Of a DNA stretch of 64,000 nucleotides, positions 21,355 to 35,100 are shown piece by piece. The DNA comes from Drosophila persimilis (lineage: Eukaryota > Arthropoda > Insecta > Diptera > Drosophilidae): NCBI RefSeq assembly GCF_003286085.1, contig NW_020825288.1:558001-622000 (forward strand), given 5' to 3'. The notes under the pieces are model-generated. The model worked only from the letters and a program-made list of their open reading frames with translations. It had not been told where the DNA came from and did not search any database. Position 1 is the stretch's first letter; every line of letters begins with the position of its first letter. Made by a program: the position numbers and the translations under genes.

Positions 21355-24300
21355 TTAGAGCGCGCACATGAGCGTGGCGATGTCGAGGTCCTGCTCATCG
21401 GCCTTGCGGAGGATGAGGGCTGCCTGGTTCTGGTAGCGGCCCGTGGACACCAGGCGCACGGTGCTCACCCCGCAAAAAATTGCCTGCTCGGGTCCAGGCT
21501 CATTTCCGGCTCCACACACGGCGCTGGCGAGCTCCAAGCCATTGGCATCGAGACCAGAGGACCCGCCGATCTCCAGGCGATCCCCGAACGTCTGACACTA
21601 GGAGGGAGGGGAGAGATTACCCAAGAGCGAGCGGCCTACGCCCTTCAATACTTACGTCATAGTTAACCTTCGGCTGCGTTCGCACACCCTTGCCGCCGAT
21701 CCGCAGACTGGCCAAAGACACGACGGCCGGAAAGAGCGCGGAGATGGTGCAGTTGCGGGCTTGTCCAAAGTTTGTCATCTTGTAGACGGCGGCGGTGTCC
21801 TGGACCAGTACATTGCAGGCTGTTGGACAGAGAAAGGTTGGGGGAGATGTGGGAGGGCACTGTGGGAGGAGCAGACTGGCGACTCACGTTGTGTGATCTT
21901 GTGGAAGCGCACGTTGGCCACGAAGGAGCCTCGGCCGGGGATGCGATACTGGAGCAGGGCGGCATTCTGGCTGGATCGGAAGAACTTCTTGTTGCTGATA
22001 CGGGGCCTAAAAAGCAACGGAGAATTGTATTTATAAAGAGTCCCCAAAGTCCCCAAATGAGGATACACGCGCACCATTGCTTGTAGTTGTTGCAGAACTC
22101 GTAGACACGCTCCTCCAGCGGTCGATGGTGATCCTTGATGCCCGGGAAGTACTCACCGTTCAGCTCCCAGCCATCAACAAACTGCGGATGGAATGTGGAA
22201 GATCAAGGAGGAGCTTCATATGGGAATCCTACTGGCTTAACTTACCGCCATGAGGGCTCCTGTCTCGCAGTTGGCGTCGTAGTGCTTCATTGTAATCTCC
22301 ACAATTGTGTCGGGCTCCCCAATCACATACAGGCCACAGACCTCGGGCTGCTCTTCCACTCCCACTCCCAGTCCCGATTCCAGTCCCAGTCCCTGACCAG
22401 CTCCAGCAGCTGCAACGGCTTCCAGCTCGAGCAGCGCCGCTTCCCGGTTGAGACCGGGCAAGGGGGCCAGCTTCTTGAAGATGTAGTCACCTGCCTCGGA
22501 GGCCACGTGCATGCATTCTGCGTAGAGGTTGAGGTGGAAGGAGTTGGATCGATTTAATGACTTTAATGCATTCAAATGCCCCAGGCAACACTCTAACAAA
22601 AGCCGTAACTGAAACCGAAACCAATTTGTCGGAATAGGAGAGCTAACATATAGTGGGAGTGTGGCTTTGGGGAGTCGTAATTGAAATCCCCTTTGACTGC
22701 CTCGCTCCCGGGCACGCATCCCCCTATCCTCTCTTGTCCAATGGCTTTGCAACAATTAATTTATCATGCGCATCCACTTAATACCCGGCCATCGTTGGCT
22801 GATTTATGGCCGGAATTATTAGCCAGACTTGGGCTCACAAGCCCACACACATACACACAAGCAGGGGATGGAGAACCGTTCACATATCCCGCCCACAAAG
22901 AGCAAACACACAAAAAAAACAAAAAAAAAAACAATCAAACTACTGCTTCTTGACTTCGTTTTTGGTCCTGTTCTCAATGCTTGTCACATACTCCGTTTTC
23001 GTCACCGTCTCCGCCTCTGCGGGTTTGTGTGTGGGTGCATCCCTCTGGAATCCCTCGGAAGGCACTAGTCTACGTAGAGGAAGGGAAGGAGTGGATAGGA
23101 GTGGAAGTGGAGTGCACGCGTGCCACTTGGCGCCAATTTGTTTATGAGACTCGCTAATTGCTTTTGAGTGGTCGCATTTCGGGACTTTTAACATATCAAT
23201 TTATTGCGAATTACAATTAAATGAACATTATCCATAATTGATTAGACATTATCGTTTAATAATCATAACCGGATGCGGAGCAAACGAACGAACAATCATA
23301 AAATATGTCTGTGTGAGGTCTTCGAATTGGTTTTAGCTTTGAATACAAAGGCGAGTTTCCCATATTTATCAAAGATTCATAGCATACGCGTTTGTTCAAG
23401 TTCGCTACTTATTGCACATTCTTTGACCGCCAGAAGTTCAGGGCAGTCAACTTTTGCCGGTCAAAAATTGAATGCAAAATCTGCGGCTGATGACAAAATT
23501 AAGAGAGTTCAAGTTCGAGCTAGTATCCAATGATTAGAATTAGCATTTGAATCCTAGTCCATATTTATTAGTATCGTTTTTACAGCTTCAATAAAAACGA
23601 ATTGCTGTGCTCCCTCTACCTTTGGTCTAACTCAAACCTGGATTACGGCAACTCATTTGTGAATCGAAATGATATTTTTGCAAATTCTACAAAATTGCTT
23701 TTCCTGGAAACTTCACGGTGACGTCGTTCCCATGGGGTACCCTCCAACACCCCCTCCCCCCTGAAGTTTACCTTTACCGTTGTCCTGGCTATAAATAAAA
23801 GCAATTATAAATCGGCATTGCCACAGATTTGTGGATGCCTCGACTGAGGATGATGCTGATTTTGATGCAACTTTCTGTTTGGCCCTAGCTTCCCATGCGG
23901 TTGCTTTGACGATTATCCTGTGAAGGGATGGGAGGGAAGAGTTTTTGTACGAGTGGCACGAGGTGCCACTCCCGAATTTGATTAAGTTTCCCTACATCGG
24001 AATCCCAATATTTCATTCAGCTCTATTGACATTTGGAGTGGCCACAGATTTGATTTCTTCCATTTGGTCAAATGGGGAGTGCACTTTTATTTGAATTTGG
24101 ATGATCAATGAATTCCTGTTCCTGTTGCTGTGGTGAATAAATTGCGTATACGACATGTGGCCCGACCAGGGAAAGGGAAACGGCACCAACAGGAAGCCAA
24201 CCCGAACACAACTTATGCGAAAATCAATTTGAGAGACAATTTTAGCTGCGACAAGAAGCAAACAAGGTTTTGAAGGCGCTTAAAACTTGTCACAGTCCCC

Positions 24301-27300
24301 CTTTAGCCCCGAGGCACTTGACTCAAAAGTTGACTTTGCTTCCGCCCTTCCGCCCTTCGTGCGTGTTACTGAGCTGCTTGGAGTGCTTCACTTACCTGCC
24401 ACCGTGTGCACATTGTGCGGCATCGCCGGGCTGGGGTACAGCTCAAAGGAGCGCTTCACACTGGGCCATGCCTGAAACGGAAAGAAAGTAAAAGGAGCAT
24501 ATAAGACGAGACCTAAATTGGAAACCCTCTGGCAAATGGCAGCCCATGCAACGGAACGTAGCAGTCAGATCAGGGTCTACGTCTTCGTCTCCGTCTCCGT
24601 CTCCTTTCAGCCATTGAGCCATTCAGCCAACACAAAAGACAGACACCCCAAATGGGGGAAGGAGAAGCCAGCAAAGGATCAGCGGGTTGTCCGCTGCTAA
24701 TGCCCACCGACTTCTGTAGTTGTGCCCCAGCGGGGGGCAGCTCTCTAATGCGGCCTGGCACTTAGGGGCCCGCCACCACAATGCAAATGCAGAGGGGCAA
24801 CGGGGAAGGGAGAATGGCAGCAGGGACAGAGGTCAGCCAATGCAGAGGACAATAGCCGGGTTTTAATTAAACGACCACACACGATTTGCCAATAAACAAG
24901 AATCGGAGCAGATGACGCCCGGCACGTGCTCAGCTCCCCTGATGGGGGAGGGGCAGGGCTCATGGGTGAAGGGACATTATAAGCCTGACAAATCGCTGGA
25001 AAAGTTAAAAGTTAAAACCGTCCCGACCAGGGCAAAATAACTTTCATCTTTGGGTCCCTTTCTTGGGCCTGCCTTTTGGCTTTTTATGATTGATTGGAGG
25101 TACATTTGCGCTGATTTTCTTGTTAATTGAAAACGCCTGGAGGCGCCCACCCTCCTAATGGTGTATCCCCTAAGGAGAGGGGGTGATAAATGTCGACGCT
25201 CTAATAATTCCGCTGGAGGAACAAAAAACGTTCGGATTTTGGTTAATTGTTTGCGCAACACTCGAGAGCTTGCCCTTAACGAGCCGCCCGTTATGGAACT
25301 GTCAATTAGTGGCGGTTTTGGCCAAAGCCGAAGCTTTAAGCCTAAGCCCTGCTATACCCTGACAAAAAAAATTGTTGCCTCCCTGACGTCACGAATCATC
25401 CTTCGACGCACATTCGCCGTAGAGTGGGAGTGTGCAGTGGAGAGGGGAATACGGGAATCGAGACTCTTCCAAGTCTCGATAAACTGTCAACAGGCGGTAA
25501 ATAAATAATAAACATGATCCCTTTGAACACACTTGACGCTGCCTCATTTGCATAATCACAGTGTCGGATTTGGATTCGGGATTCGGGATTGGGATTGGCC
25601 CCCAGAGAGGGGTATCCAGAAAGCCTTTGTCCAACAAATGAGAAAGTTGCGCCAGCTGCTCCCAGAAGCAGCAACATCTGCGTTAGACCCGAGCCAAGGT
25701 TGGATGGCTATCAGAGAGTTGCCACGGGGATCCATTCAAAGGAGCCAATCCTGGCCAGAGGGGGAGCACCACGAGGCAGCAGAAGTCACGAATCTAAGAA
25801 TAAAATATCTCCCTCAGCCATTCGATGGCATTCACCCTTTACCTCTTCCTTTCAGTTCAACTTCACTTCCCTGTCGTCTCCATTCCATTATCCGCAAGAG
25901 CATCAGGTATTCTTTTTATTATTAGCAATTGTTCATTCATCTTTTGCGCAGTTCAAGAGTCGCTTGCATTGATTAATGAGTCTCTTGTTCAGAGAGTAAG
26001 TCAATTCCGAGGCTCAAACAATGCACGGCTTAAGGTGGAACGGTATTTCGGCTACGGAGCTGATCTACTGGCTGGTGGCTGTGTTGTCTTCCTTTCAAGG
26101 TCGTCATTGTGGAATCTTTTGTTCTGTCTCTGTTGGGTCTCGCTAATTAGCCAAGGATATGCGTGTCAGGTATGGCCGGGATTCAAAATTCCCCAAATAT
26201 TTGTGACTTCATTAAAAGTTGCTTGCGACAGCGGAGCGGATTGCGACACCTACGCGGCTTCGGCAGCGGAAGCGACGGAAGCACCTTGAGAGCCTCTCCT
26301 TCTCTTTCACAACATCCTTTTTGGGGCCCAGGCAAATATTGACTTTACACATGGCGGAAGGGGCTTCAGTAGTAATCCCTGAGTTCGGCAAACACTCCAG
26401 TCTGCATCCTCGGCATCGTTCCATCAGGCCATTGTGTAGGACTGCGTGGTGTGGGAGTCTATGGTGGCGGCATGACTAAGTAATGAGGCATCTTCAAAGG
26501 CGACAGGACTCTTTCCGAACAGGAGAGCCGGAGAAGAGTCTTTCTGACCATGAATAAGTGATGTAAGTGATGTACTGAGCAGCAACAGGCTGCCATTGAA
26601 TGCTGTCCAATCATCAACTATTCAGACGCATTTATGGCCAGCATAAGTTTCACTCAAGGAATCTCTGTGGAAGGATTCCGCTAACAGAGTAATGGTGGCT
26701 CAAATATGCGCATAATGCCGGAACCCAATGGAGTATTAGCATTTAGCATTGCTCCAAGTCGAAATGAATCGCCTTGAAATGAGCTGCGAACGGAAGGACT
26801 TATGCGGAACGAATTGGTGCGTTCACAGCGGGCTTAGCGATGGAAGATGCTCCTTCACTTTCAAAACTTTCACCAAAAGCAGCTCCCTCAAAGCGAGGAC
26901 TTGTTCAATTACCATCGACAGCTCATCCAACGTTCTACTCCAATTAGAGAGCTTCTTAACATTGACAACCCACAAACAGCCGAAAGCCGCAAATGAATTC
27001 GATTACGCACACGCACCGCTGGACGAGAGCGTCATTGGCTTTAATCCTTTAATTAATTTTCCGCAATCACAAATGAAGTGTGAAATGCAATTTATCATAA
27101 ATTAGAAAAGGGGAAGCCTGGGTCTGGAAGGTGTCTACAAGAAGAGTAACTCTTCTCCTGGAACCAGAAATTCGATATAACGTCGTGCATGTGAATCCCT
27201 TTGCAGCTGCTGCATGCAAAAGAAGAAACCCGCTGCCAGGACGGAAATTAGTTCTGCCTCAAATCACACCTCCCACACGCATACACACACACACACACGT

Positions 27301-29042
27301 ACACAGGGTCTTCTCGACATGTGTATAAGTTTTATTAAACATTTGGCAACGCAGATTTATTCACAATTCTGCAAGAAGGAAATCGGTAACCCGGCATAAA
27401 TTTAGCGCACCTGTTGGGAGGACAGAACATATGGAAATTGGAGGGAGTTTGCACTATACAATCCGCATAGTTTAGCATAAGATTAACCTTTTGTTTGTAG
27501 CTAAACCAATTAGAGGAGAACTCATGGCCATCGAAGGGAGTGCACTCGAATTAAAGGTGGTTCCTTCGGTTCAATCTTCAAGAATACTTATGTATTCTTG
27601 TTCCACATAAGGGTCTCCAATTATAACAGATCTACTGAAATCTGGAGTAGAGACGGCGAAAATACATAGCCAATTATCTCTTGGGTTCAACCTTCTTGCG
27701 ACGCTCCAATTCGAGACCGAAGCAATTGGTGAAGACATCTCTAGGGTGGATACTGCTCCTACACACATTTCTCTTCTACGTATTCTGCTCCTTTCTAGTG
27801 GTTTTGACATTGATGTTTTAATTGTTATCGCCCTCACATGTTTCCCGTGCGAGAGTGGATTCTTCAGTAGGAAGAGGAGAACCCAAACATGGACAGGGGT
27901 GTGGCTGTGGGCGGGGTCAAGTCATGTCCTGGCGTAAATGGCTGTAAAGTGCCAAAGCGTCGGTGTCAACATGCGGCATTTAAACGCACTTCGAGTGATG
28001 GGCTCCCAGGGGGAATGGACACCACAGGGGGACAGGAATGCAATCTCGTATCCCATTCTGAGTGAGTAGTCACTGGCCACACAAAGAACGACTGTCGCAG
28101 GCAGGCAGGCTGCATTGCAGTTTCACTGCACTACGCTCATCAAGTGAAATCGCTTTTCCGTTCAGGTTTTCCCTGCGTGTGACTGTTCTGTTGGTTTTTT
28201 TTTGCCCCTCCCACTGGGGACTGCTGTGGGGAGGGTTCGGTTCGGTTCTGTTCTGTTCGGCTCAGTGGCAGGTGGGAAAATTTACATTTATCCCACTTTG
28301 ACTGCGGTCTTGGTCGGAGACAAAGTTGCACCTGAGCAAACATATCGGAAACGAGCAAGGTGATGGATGGATAGCTCATAGCTCCTTCCGTCCCTTTTTT
28401 TCCCCCAAAGAAAGATGGATTCGATTTGCTATTTTAAGACCTGATATCTCTCTTATTCGAGTCTCAATCATAATTAGCTGATTTGTCTGCAGCCAAATGT
28501 CGGAGGAAACTTTTGCAGGATTCGGGCTATTCTCATTCCCCTTTTCCGGATTCTCGCACTCCCCATTCTCCAGTGAAATTAAATATTTATTTGTGTTGGC
28601 TGAAAGTTTGACCTGATGACCCGATTGAGCCTGCCCACGCTGAAGGCATTCATAAATTGCTTTCCAGCCCGCAATCACTCCAATCTGAAGAGTTCGAGGC
28701 CTAGCTTGCAACGTGACTCTAATGAGGGTAATATTTTCTTTGGCAGAAGCCAGAAGTCGAAAGGCTCTGAAAACTTTGGCAATAAGGCGACACAACACGA
28801 CACACGCTGCGAACGGGAATCAATCAATCAGAGGCCACACAATCCACATCCACATCCCAGAGGGAACCAATTAGATCAAGTCATTAGGGCAAAAGACGAA
28901 ACAAAAGTTGGCCCAACTTGTTGATCGAATTACGGGCGTGTGGCCGCATTTCCTTCCTCCCGAATTCGAGACGACAAGACACGACACTCACCTGAACGCC
29001 CAGCACAATCATGGACAAGTAGAGGTAAACGACCAGCTTCAT
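21355..29042 (-). CDS. corticotropin-releasing-factor-binding protein (CRHBP) orthologue
   Basis: Seven exons join in consistent phase: 29042-28992, 24471-24396, 22517-22246, 22181-22075, 22006-21888, 21819-21656, 21597-21355, giving 343 residues. Exon 1 is the signal peptide (MKLVVYLYLSMIVLGVQ). The rest follows vertebrate CRHBP closely: DCETG-like NCETGALMAFVDGWELNGE, FPGIKDH, then FRSSQNAALL, PCNVLVQDT, RNCTISALFPAVVSL and GSSGLDANG, with the family's conserved cysteines. CRHBP binds CRF/urocortin peptides outside the cell; insect orthologues are thought to sequester DH44-like diuretic hormones, which is inference here. A Gly/Ala-rich insert (AAAGAGQGLGLESGLGVGV) interrupts the domain near residue 80. 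I believe the D. melanogaster counterpart is CG15537. Confidence 0.9.
24472..28991 (-). other. long first intron of the CRHBP-type gene
   Basis: This 4.5 kb intron separates the signal-peptide exon from the body. I see no nested gene I can support. A CA microsatellite lies at about 27270-27305. A minus-strand open frame at 27571-27837 was considered and rejected. The length and position suggest enhancers controlling restricted expression, without direct proof. Confidence 0.5.
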
Positions 29043-29908
29043 TGCGACGGCTTTCGCGGGTTAAGCTGAGGCGTGAAATTGCCAATTGCCTTGGGAACTG
29101 GAGTTTCCACTGAAGGCCGCTTTTCAATTAGCGGACGGCCCAAAAGTGTCGCGTCCGGTTCTGCCGCTTTGATCCTTTGCCTGAACAGAGCAGCGTCCTA
29201 AGCCGATTCCAAAGATTAGAAGCGGAATCACGCACTCAATAACTTCATTAAAGCGCGAAATGAACGACAAAAGCACGCGAAGCGGACGGGGACACGCGGC
29301 GTATACTGGATGCGGGTTTGAATTTGGATGAAGAAACCGTTAAGGGACGGGCAGAAACCGATGCAGTGCAGGCCTGGTGCTGGTGCTACTTCCGCTGGTC
29401 GAATGGTCCAGGACGATGCGTCAACGCTGCCGCACGACGACAGAGTGTTGGCCCTTATCAGTGGCGCCTTTCCTTTTATAGCCCTCGTCCTGGGTGTAGT
29501 TTCACTCCCACTCCCGATGCTGCATGGCTGTCGCTGTCATCTGTCGATGAACGCTTTGTCCATTGTCCTACGAAAGTTCCTTGGTCTTCCATTGGATTTC
29601 CGTTTCTGTTTTCTCCCTCATTCAGTTTATTTTCCATTTCTTCATTCATTTTCCATTCGCATCGGCAAACGGCATTTGAAATGCTTGCCGCTGCTTTCAA
29701 ATTCCCCTTTCTAAAGCTTTTTTTGGTGAGTTACCGGAAGCATATCGTTGCCAACAAAGAGAGAACAAGAAAGCTCTGCTAAAAGCTCTTTTAACTGAGA
29801 AACGGCTTTTATTTGAATTAACATAAGTGCGTATAGTACTTTGGAAATTACAGAAATCTTTTAGTTTAAATCTTTACTTATCAAAAAGGGTACCTTGTGG
29901 GATTAGTC
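29043..29908. other. promoter side of the CRHBP-type gene and 3' flank of the Osiris gene
   Basis: The left part should hold the promoter of the minus-strand CRHBP-type gene; no TATA box was recognised with confidence. The right part is the trailer of the Osiris gene (stop at 29911-29909). No coding region is supported. Confidence 0.4.
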
Positions 29909-30837
29909 CTACTTTAGGCCCATATCCAGGGAAGGGGACATGGCCACAGGTATGGGCACATTCCGTGGATGGTTAACATCCCCTCTATCGTAGTACCCGC
30001 CCAGATGCTCCCCTGGCACATGGTAGAGTCCGTAGTGTAGACCATTGTTGGCCACCTACGAGAACGAGTGAAACTTGAATCAGATCAGACCCTAGACCCA
30101 TGACAGACACTTACCCTCTTCAGTCCATTGATGGAGGCCAGCAGCAGGGCCATCTTAGCCAATAGCAGGGCCTTTCCACTGACTATGGAGAGCATCTGGA
30201 AGCCCATGGGCACGAGGATAGCCCCTAGAGCGGTGACTCCAAACATCATCGTGATGATCATGTTGTAGCGATGTCTCCTCAGACGAGCGCTTCCCACAAG
30301 CTCTGAGGTGGCTGCCTCTGCGACATGAGAAAAGAAATGCATCAGAAGTCCGAATGGAAATCGATTGAACCTACCGCTGCTGAGATACCGATCCGTCAGC
30401 TTTCCCAGATTTACTTGAAGTGTGTGCGTGGTGAGCCCCTTGGCCAGACTGACGGCCAGTTGATCGAACCAGGTGAGATGCTTAAGGTCTGTGCGCTCCT
30501 CTCCAGCTCCCAGCGAATGCGCGGAGTCATTAGGACCGGACACCAGGCGCACGCCCTCGTAGAGCGGAATCTCCTGGGCAGCCATGATGCCATCAAAGAG
30601 GCGCAGACTGCGCGAGCGAAAGCAGGACCACAGGCTAGGAGACGTTCCAGATCGATAGCACTCCCGCAGATCGCTCCGCAGCTGCCGCAGCTGGGCTATC
30701 CATGACATGCGGGAGTCCCTATCCGTATCCGTATGCGTATGCGTATCCGATGTGGCATCCGCCTGAGGAGATCCAGCCACAAACTGCGCTAGGAGGCATC
30801 CTCCCACTATCAAAACTAGAACCGCTTTCATTCGCAT
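29909..30837 (-). CDS. Osi23: Osiris family protein (DUF1676), probably Osi23
   Basis: Exons 30837-30375, 30317-30115 and 30055-29909 join in phase to give 270 residues. The chosen ATG (MRMKAVLVLIVGGCLLAQFVAG) begins a good signal peptide; an upstream in-frame ATG at 30894 would put 19 polar residues before it. A two-cysteine N-terminal region (CYRSGTSPSLWSCF) and a long hydrophobic segment near residue 190-215 (MIITMMFGVTALGAILVPMG) followed by ALLLAKMALLLASINGLKR are hallmarks of Osiris proteins, insect-specific endomembrane proteins used in cuticle-forming epithelia. The tail has a Tyr/His/Gly-rich segment (GLHYGLYHVPGEHLGGYY), also typical. A TATA-like CATAAAAAG lies near 30893-30902. The family is firm; the exact member rests on remembered synteny. 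Confidence 0.8.
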
Positions 30838-32110
30838 TGTCTTGCCTTCGAAGTCGGAATCGAAACTGCATCTGCTGCGCCTATGTCCACACACTTTTTA
30901 TGGACAACTGATGGTCATTGATCGGAGACCGATCTCGTCCAGTGCACCCGGTCATTAGGCCAGAGACGATGGGTACCGTCTACTCTGCCCTAATATGCTC
31001 TCGTCTGCTCTCTAACGGTCGCCTGGTCTCGAGACCTGGCTTTTGGCGGTCATGGTCAACGGGTACCTTCGATGGCGAGGGCGTGGCAGCTGACTTCGAA
31101 ACCGAGTCTGAGTCTGGCCGATCGGAGGCGGCCTAGAAAGGCAGCCATGGCCCGCCATGGAATTAACTTGTCAACATCGATTTGCAAATTATTCCCCACG
31201 ATTCTAATCAGATGCGTTTTGGCCCTGTTAGCATGTGGCTGTGGCTGAGGATGGAGTAGTGGCAGTGTCAGTGACAGTTGCTCATGTATTAGCCGCTCGA
31301 TTGAGTTGGCAAGTAGCTTTCAATAGCGAGCATCGTTCAGGGGCGGAACCCTAGATATGTATGGTATCTCCGAGCACGAGCTAGTTTCTTTAGCAGTTGG
31401 TAGAGGGAACTAGGACATTGAAAAGGGAACAGAGAAGGTCTGTCGAAGATACCTTATACTGTATATGGGATTCTTTAATAATAATTCCAGATAATTTTGT
31501 TTTCAACATAAAGTTTATTGGTTTATTCTTTATTAGCTAAGAGGTCATTCATTGCATTTCCTTTGCTTGATAGTTGTTTTGAACAAATTCGTATTAAGAT
31601 TAGAAGGATTACGCTTTAAAAGTTCCATTGAGTGCAAAAGTTGACGTTCAGTGATTGGGTTGGTAATTGGTAGGTAATTTAGTGGCTCTAGATTTTTTAA
31701 CTAGTTAACAAAGTTTACAAAAAACAGTTCTACACTTTCCTAAATAGAGTCTCCCCATAAAATCTTTAATATACATACATTTTCCTATGGTTTTCTTTTT
31801 CTTTTGGTTTGCGTGTACGTAGAAACAGTTGTTAAGAGTCGACTGCCACAAGGGCAGTTTTTCGCTCCCGTTTTTCAGATACAATAGTACTATATATTCG
31901 GACGATCTCCGGTTCGATCTTCCCCGCCTAAACGTTAGAAAAATCTTCAGTGCTTCTCTGTGTGTGTGTGTATGTGTGTGTAAACGCGTCCTAGCAAAAA
32001 ATATATGCTCTTTTTTCTAACTGTGCACCACTGCTCTGCTCGGATCGCCCCAATCCTGCGGGACAACTCTTGGACTATGGGGCGCTGGGCAGGCGATGGC
32101 GCAAGTACAA
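30838..32110. other. Osiris promoter, spacer, and aralar1 3' UTR
   Basis: The left few hundred bases form the upstream region of the Osiris gene. Minus-strand AATAAA signals at 31514-31519 and 31522-31527 fit an aralar1 3' UTR of about 600 bases. A TG microsatellite lies at 31958-31982 within that trailer. No other gene is seen. Confidence 0.5.
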
Positions 32111-35100
32111 TCAGGAGGCAGTCGTTGTGCCGGGCGTGGCAGCGGCGGCTCCACGACCGAAACGCGGCAGGTACAGGCCGAACTTGGACTCGACGCCGGC
32201 CAGGAGAGGCACTGCCGCCTTGTAGCCTCCGATGTGGTCCTGCGTTGCAGCACTCTCTAGCGAAGTGGCGGGCTTAAGCAACTCGGATCCGCGGGGCTGG
32301 GTGCCGCCAAAGTCTACGTAAAAGAGGCGCTGCATCAGCTCGTAGGTGACAAGGGTGACGCCGAACTGTGGCGACGACCGGAAGACACGAGCTGAAGGAG
32401 AAACAAGCAGAATAGAAATTATAGTTTGGAGCTTCGACACGTAGAGATATTATTCGTACCTGCTGTGCCCTTCCAGAACGCACGGGGACCTTCCTCGGCC
32501 ATGATCTTCTTGGTGGCATCCCAGACGCCCGTGTAGGTCGTCTGACCGGACCGAGCCACCACCTGCAGGCGCGTCTTGATCACATCAGCGGGCGTGACCA
32601 GCGAGGCGGCGGGAACTCCGGCAATGGCTCCGGCGGCCAGCAGGGTCAGCGGGTGGTTATAGCCATTCTTGTCGGCCATCATAGCCTTGGTGTGGGCGTA
32701 GGTTGGGAAGTAGATGGCCGAGAAGGGTACATCGCGCAGCAGACAGGCACGGGCTCCTTTGTAGAGGCCGAAGAGACCCAGCTCCCGGACCACAGACCAG
32801 GCACGAATCTTGTTGCCGCTGGCTATCTCACCCGCCACCTGCAGCCGGATCTTGACGATCTCCAGCGGATTGGTGAATACCACTTGGGAGGCACCCGCAC
32901 AGCCTCCAGCAAGGATCTCGGACCACAGCGGGATGTTGCCCCGATTGTCCGTGAGCTTGTCGCGCACCAGATCGTTTACCGTCAGCTTGATGGCCTTCTC
33001 CGGTGCCACACCCATCAGCTGGGGCAGCAAGCCTCGATACAGACCCAACGCGCCCTCGTGACGAATGACCTTTGGGAGTGTGGGGAGTGTGGTCAGTGTT
33101 GGAGAGTGATAATTTAGAGATCAGGAATAGTCACCTTCTTGAAGCAGTCCCAGGAGTTCCTATAGGCCACCTCCCCGATGTAGGAGCCAGCCCGCTGGTT
33201 CTGCATGCGCGTCTTCACAAGATCGATGGGGTAGACCACAGTAGCCCCCACAGCTAAAACAGAGGCAGAGAGGCAGCAAGTGGATTATCATCATCGGGGA
33301 ATAGGGTGTTTCATGATGGATGGAGTACACACCTCCAGCAAAGGAGCCGAGGGTGAATCGGTAGGAGCTCTCCAGCACCTGGATGAAGGCCGAGCGGTCG
33401 GCGGGGCTCTCCACGGCCTTGATCTCGGCGAGGCGATGTGTGATATGCTTGGTATAGTGCTCGGGCGCAATGTTGCTGAGGTCGCTGTAGTCGATTCGCC
33501 TGTGGAGACGATAAATGGCCAAGGATTAATGAAGCTGCTCTTATAGTGGGATCTTATGGACATGGGCTTATAGACAACGACTGGTTATGGTTATGGTTAT
33601 GCCTGGGTGGTTGGGAGGTGGGGATACTCGGATACTTGGATAACGAAAACAAAACTGAGACCAGGGACCACTTCACTTGCCTACGCGTAGCAGCCTTGCG
33701 CTTCTTGCGCTTCCACCACCTGATATCGAGATGAAACGCGGAACAATTTCGAGGAGTGCAATGCAGGAGGGGAGAAACAGATACAGATAAACAGATGGAG
33801 AGAAAAGATACAAAGATGCAACGATTAGCACATTTTGATTGACATTCAACTAAGGGATCCCAAACATTTCACGGACATAGGTATTCTTTCACCCACTCTC
33901 ACAATCTTTCACATAAAACCACAAGTCACCCCCTAACGAAGCTCAGGGATGATCTCTTACCCCGTCTGCTGGACGGTCCCCGTCAGCTGGAAGAGAATGT
34001 CTATCTCCAGGGGCGTGATCTGACTCATCGTCTGGGCCGCATACAGGAGCTGGTCCTTGGTGACGGGCTCGGATCGGTTGCCCTGGGTGGCCTGCAGGTA
34101 TACCTGCTTGATCAGCTCCATGTTGTTCAGCAGCGAGGTAAATGCGATGAAGTAGGGGAAGCTCACTTTGTGACCCTCCGTGACCTGCACAGCAGAATGG
34201 TCCATTATTTTGGGAACAGTGAAAGGAGGAAGGTTCATCTACTAACCGCCACCAGATTGTCCTTGACGTCGGGTGTGAGTAAATGCCGCTTGACCTTAAC
34301 TATGATGTCCTGGAAGTCTAGGGGGGAAATAAATCCAGTGCCAGCTGGATCCTTGCTGCGGAATGCCTCCATGGCGTGCTCCTCGTGGAAGTCGTGCAGC
34401 AGTTGCGTGAATTCAGCATAGTTGATGAGGCGTTGCTTCTTCTATGCGATTCAGATAGGTATCATTATAGGTTAAAGTTGCGAATGGAGTGCAGCAGCCT
34501 CTACGTACATCACCAAAGTAGCGCTTGATGAAGGGTCCGTCCAGGCTGAACGGTATCTTTGAGTGCAGTTCGGTTTTTTGTACGACTTCAGCAAAGTCGG
34601 CTGTAAAAGAGATGCGTGTTTAGGTTTCATTCGACTGGAATATCGGAAGCCACTCACCATAGGAGACGTTTCCGTTGCCCTGGCGGTCAAACAGCTGGAA
34701 GGCGGTCCTGTAGAGTGCGTCCGGGGTGCAGAGCAGGCCCTCGAATGCCTGGAACTCCGAGAACGAGATGAGTCCATCCTTGCTTGTGTCCGCGATGCCT
34801 GCCAGCAGGCGTACCGAATCCTGCAAAGGTGCGGATCGTGTTGGACATTAGACCGGTAGCAAAACTCGTTATGATTATCCGTGGAAGATAAATGTAGAAA
34901 AGAGCGTTACCCCGCAGACTTCAGCACCTAGAAATCAGAATTCAGCTCCCCCCGGTCCGATCGCCCGTTTAGTGCTCAGGCCGTAAATCGGTCCGCGGCT
35001 GATAAGCGTCCAATTAAAACTGAATCTGTGACGTTGGACTGCCGGGCACGAGGCAATCAAGTGATTATACCCATTCGGGTGTGCGCATACCCAATACGGG

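Noticed and set aside
27571..27837. 88-codon minus-strand frame in the CRHBP intron
   Set aside because: It has no start context or splice partners and no domain; a different frame gives another short protein-like string, so the signal is ambiguous.
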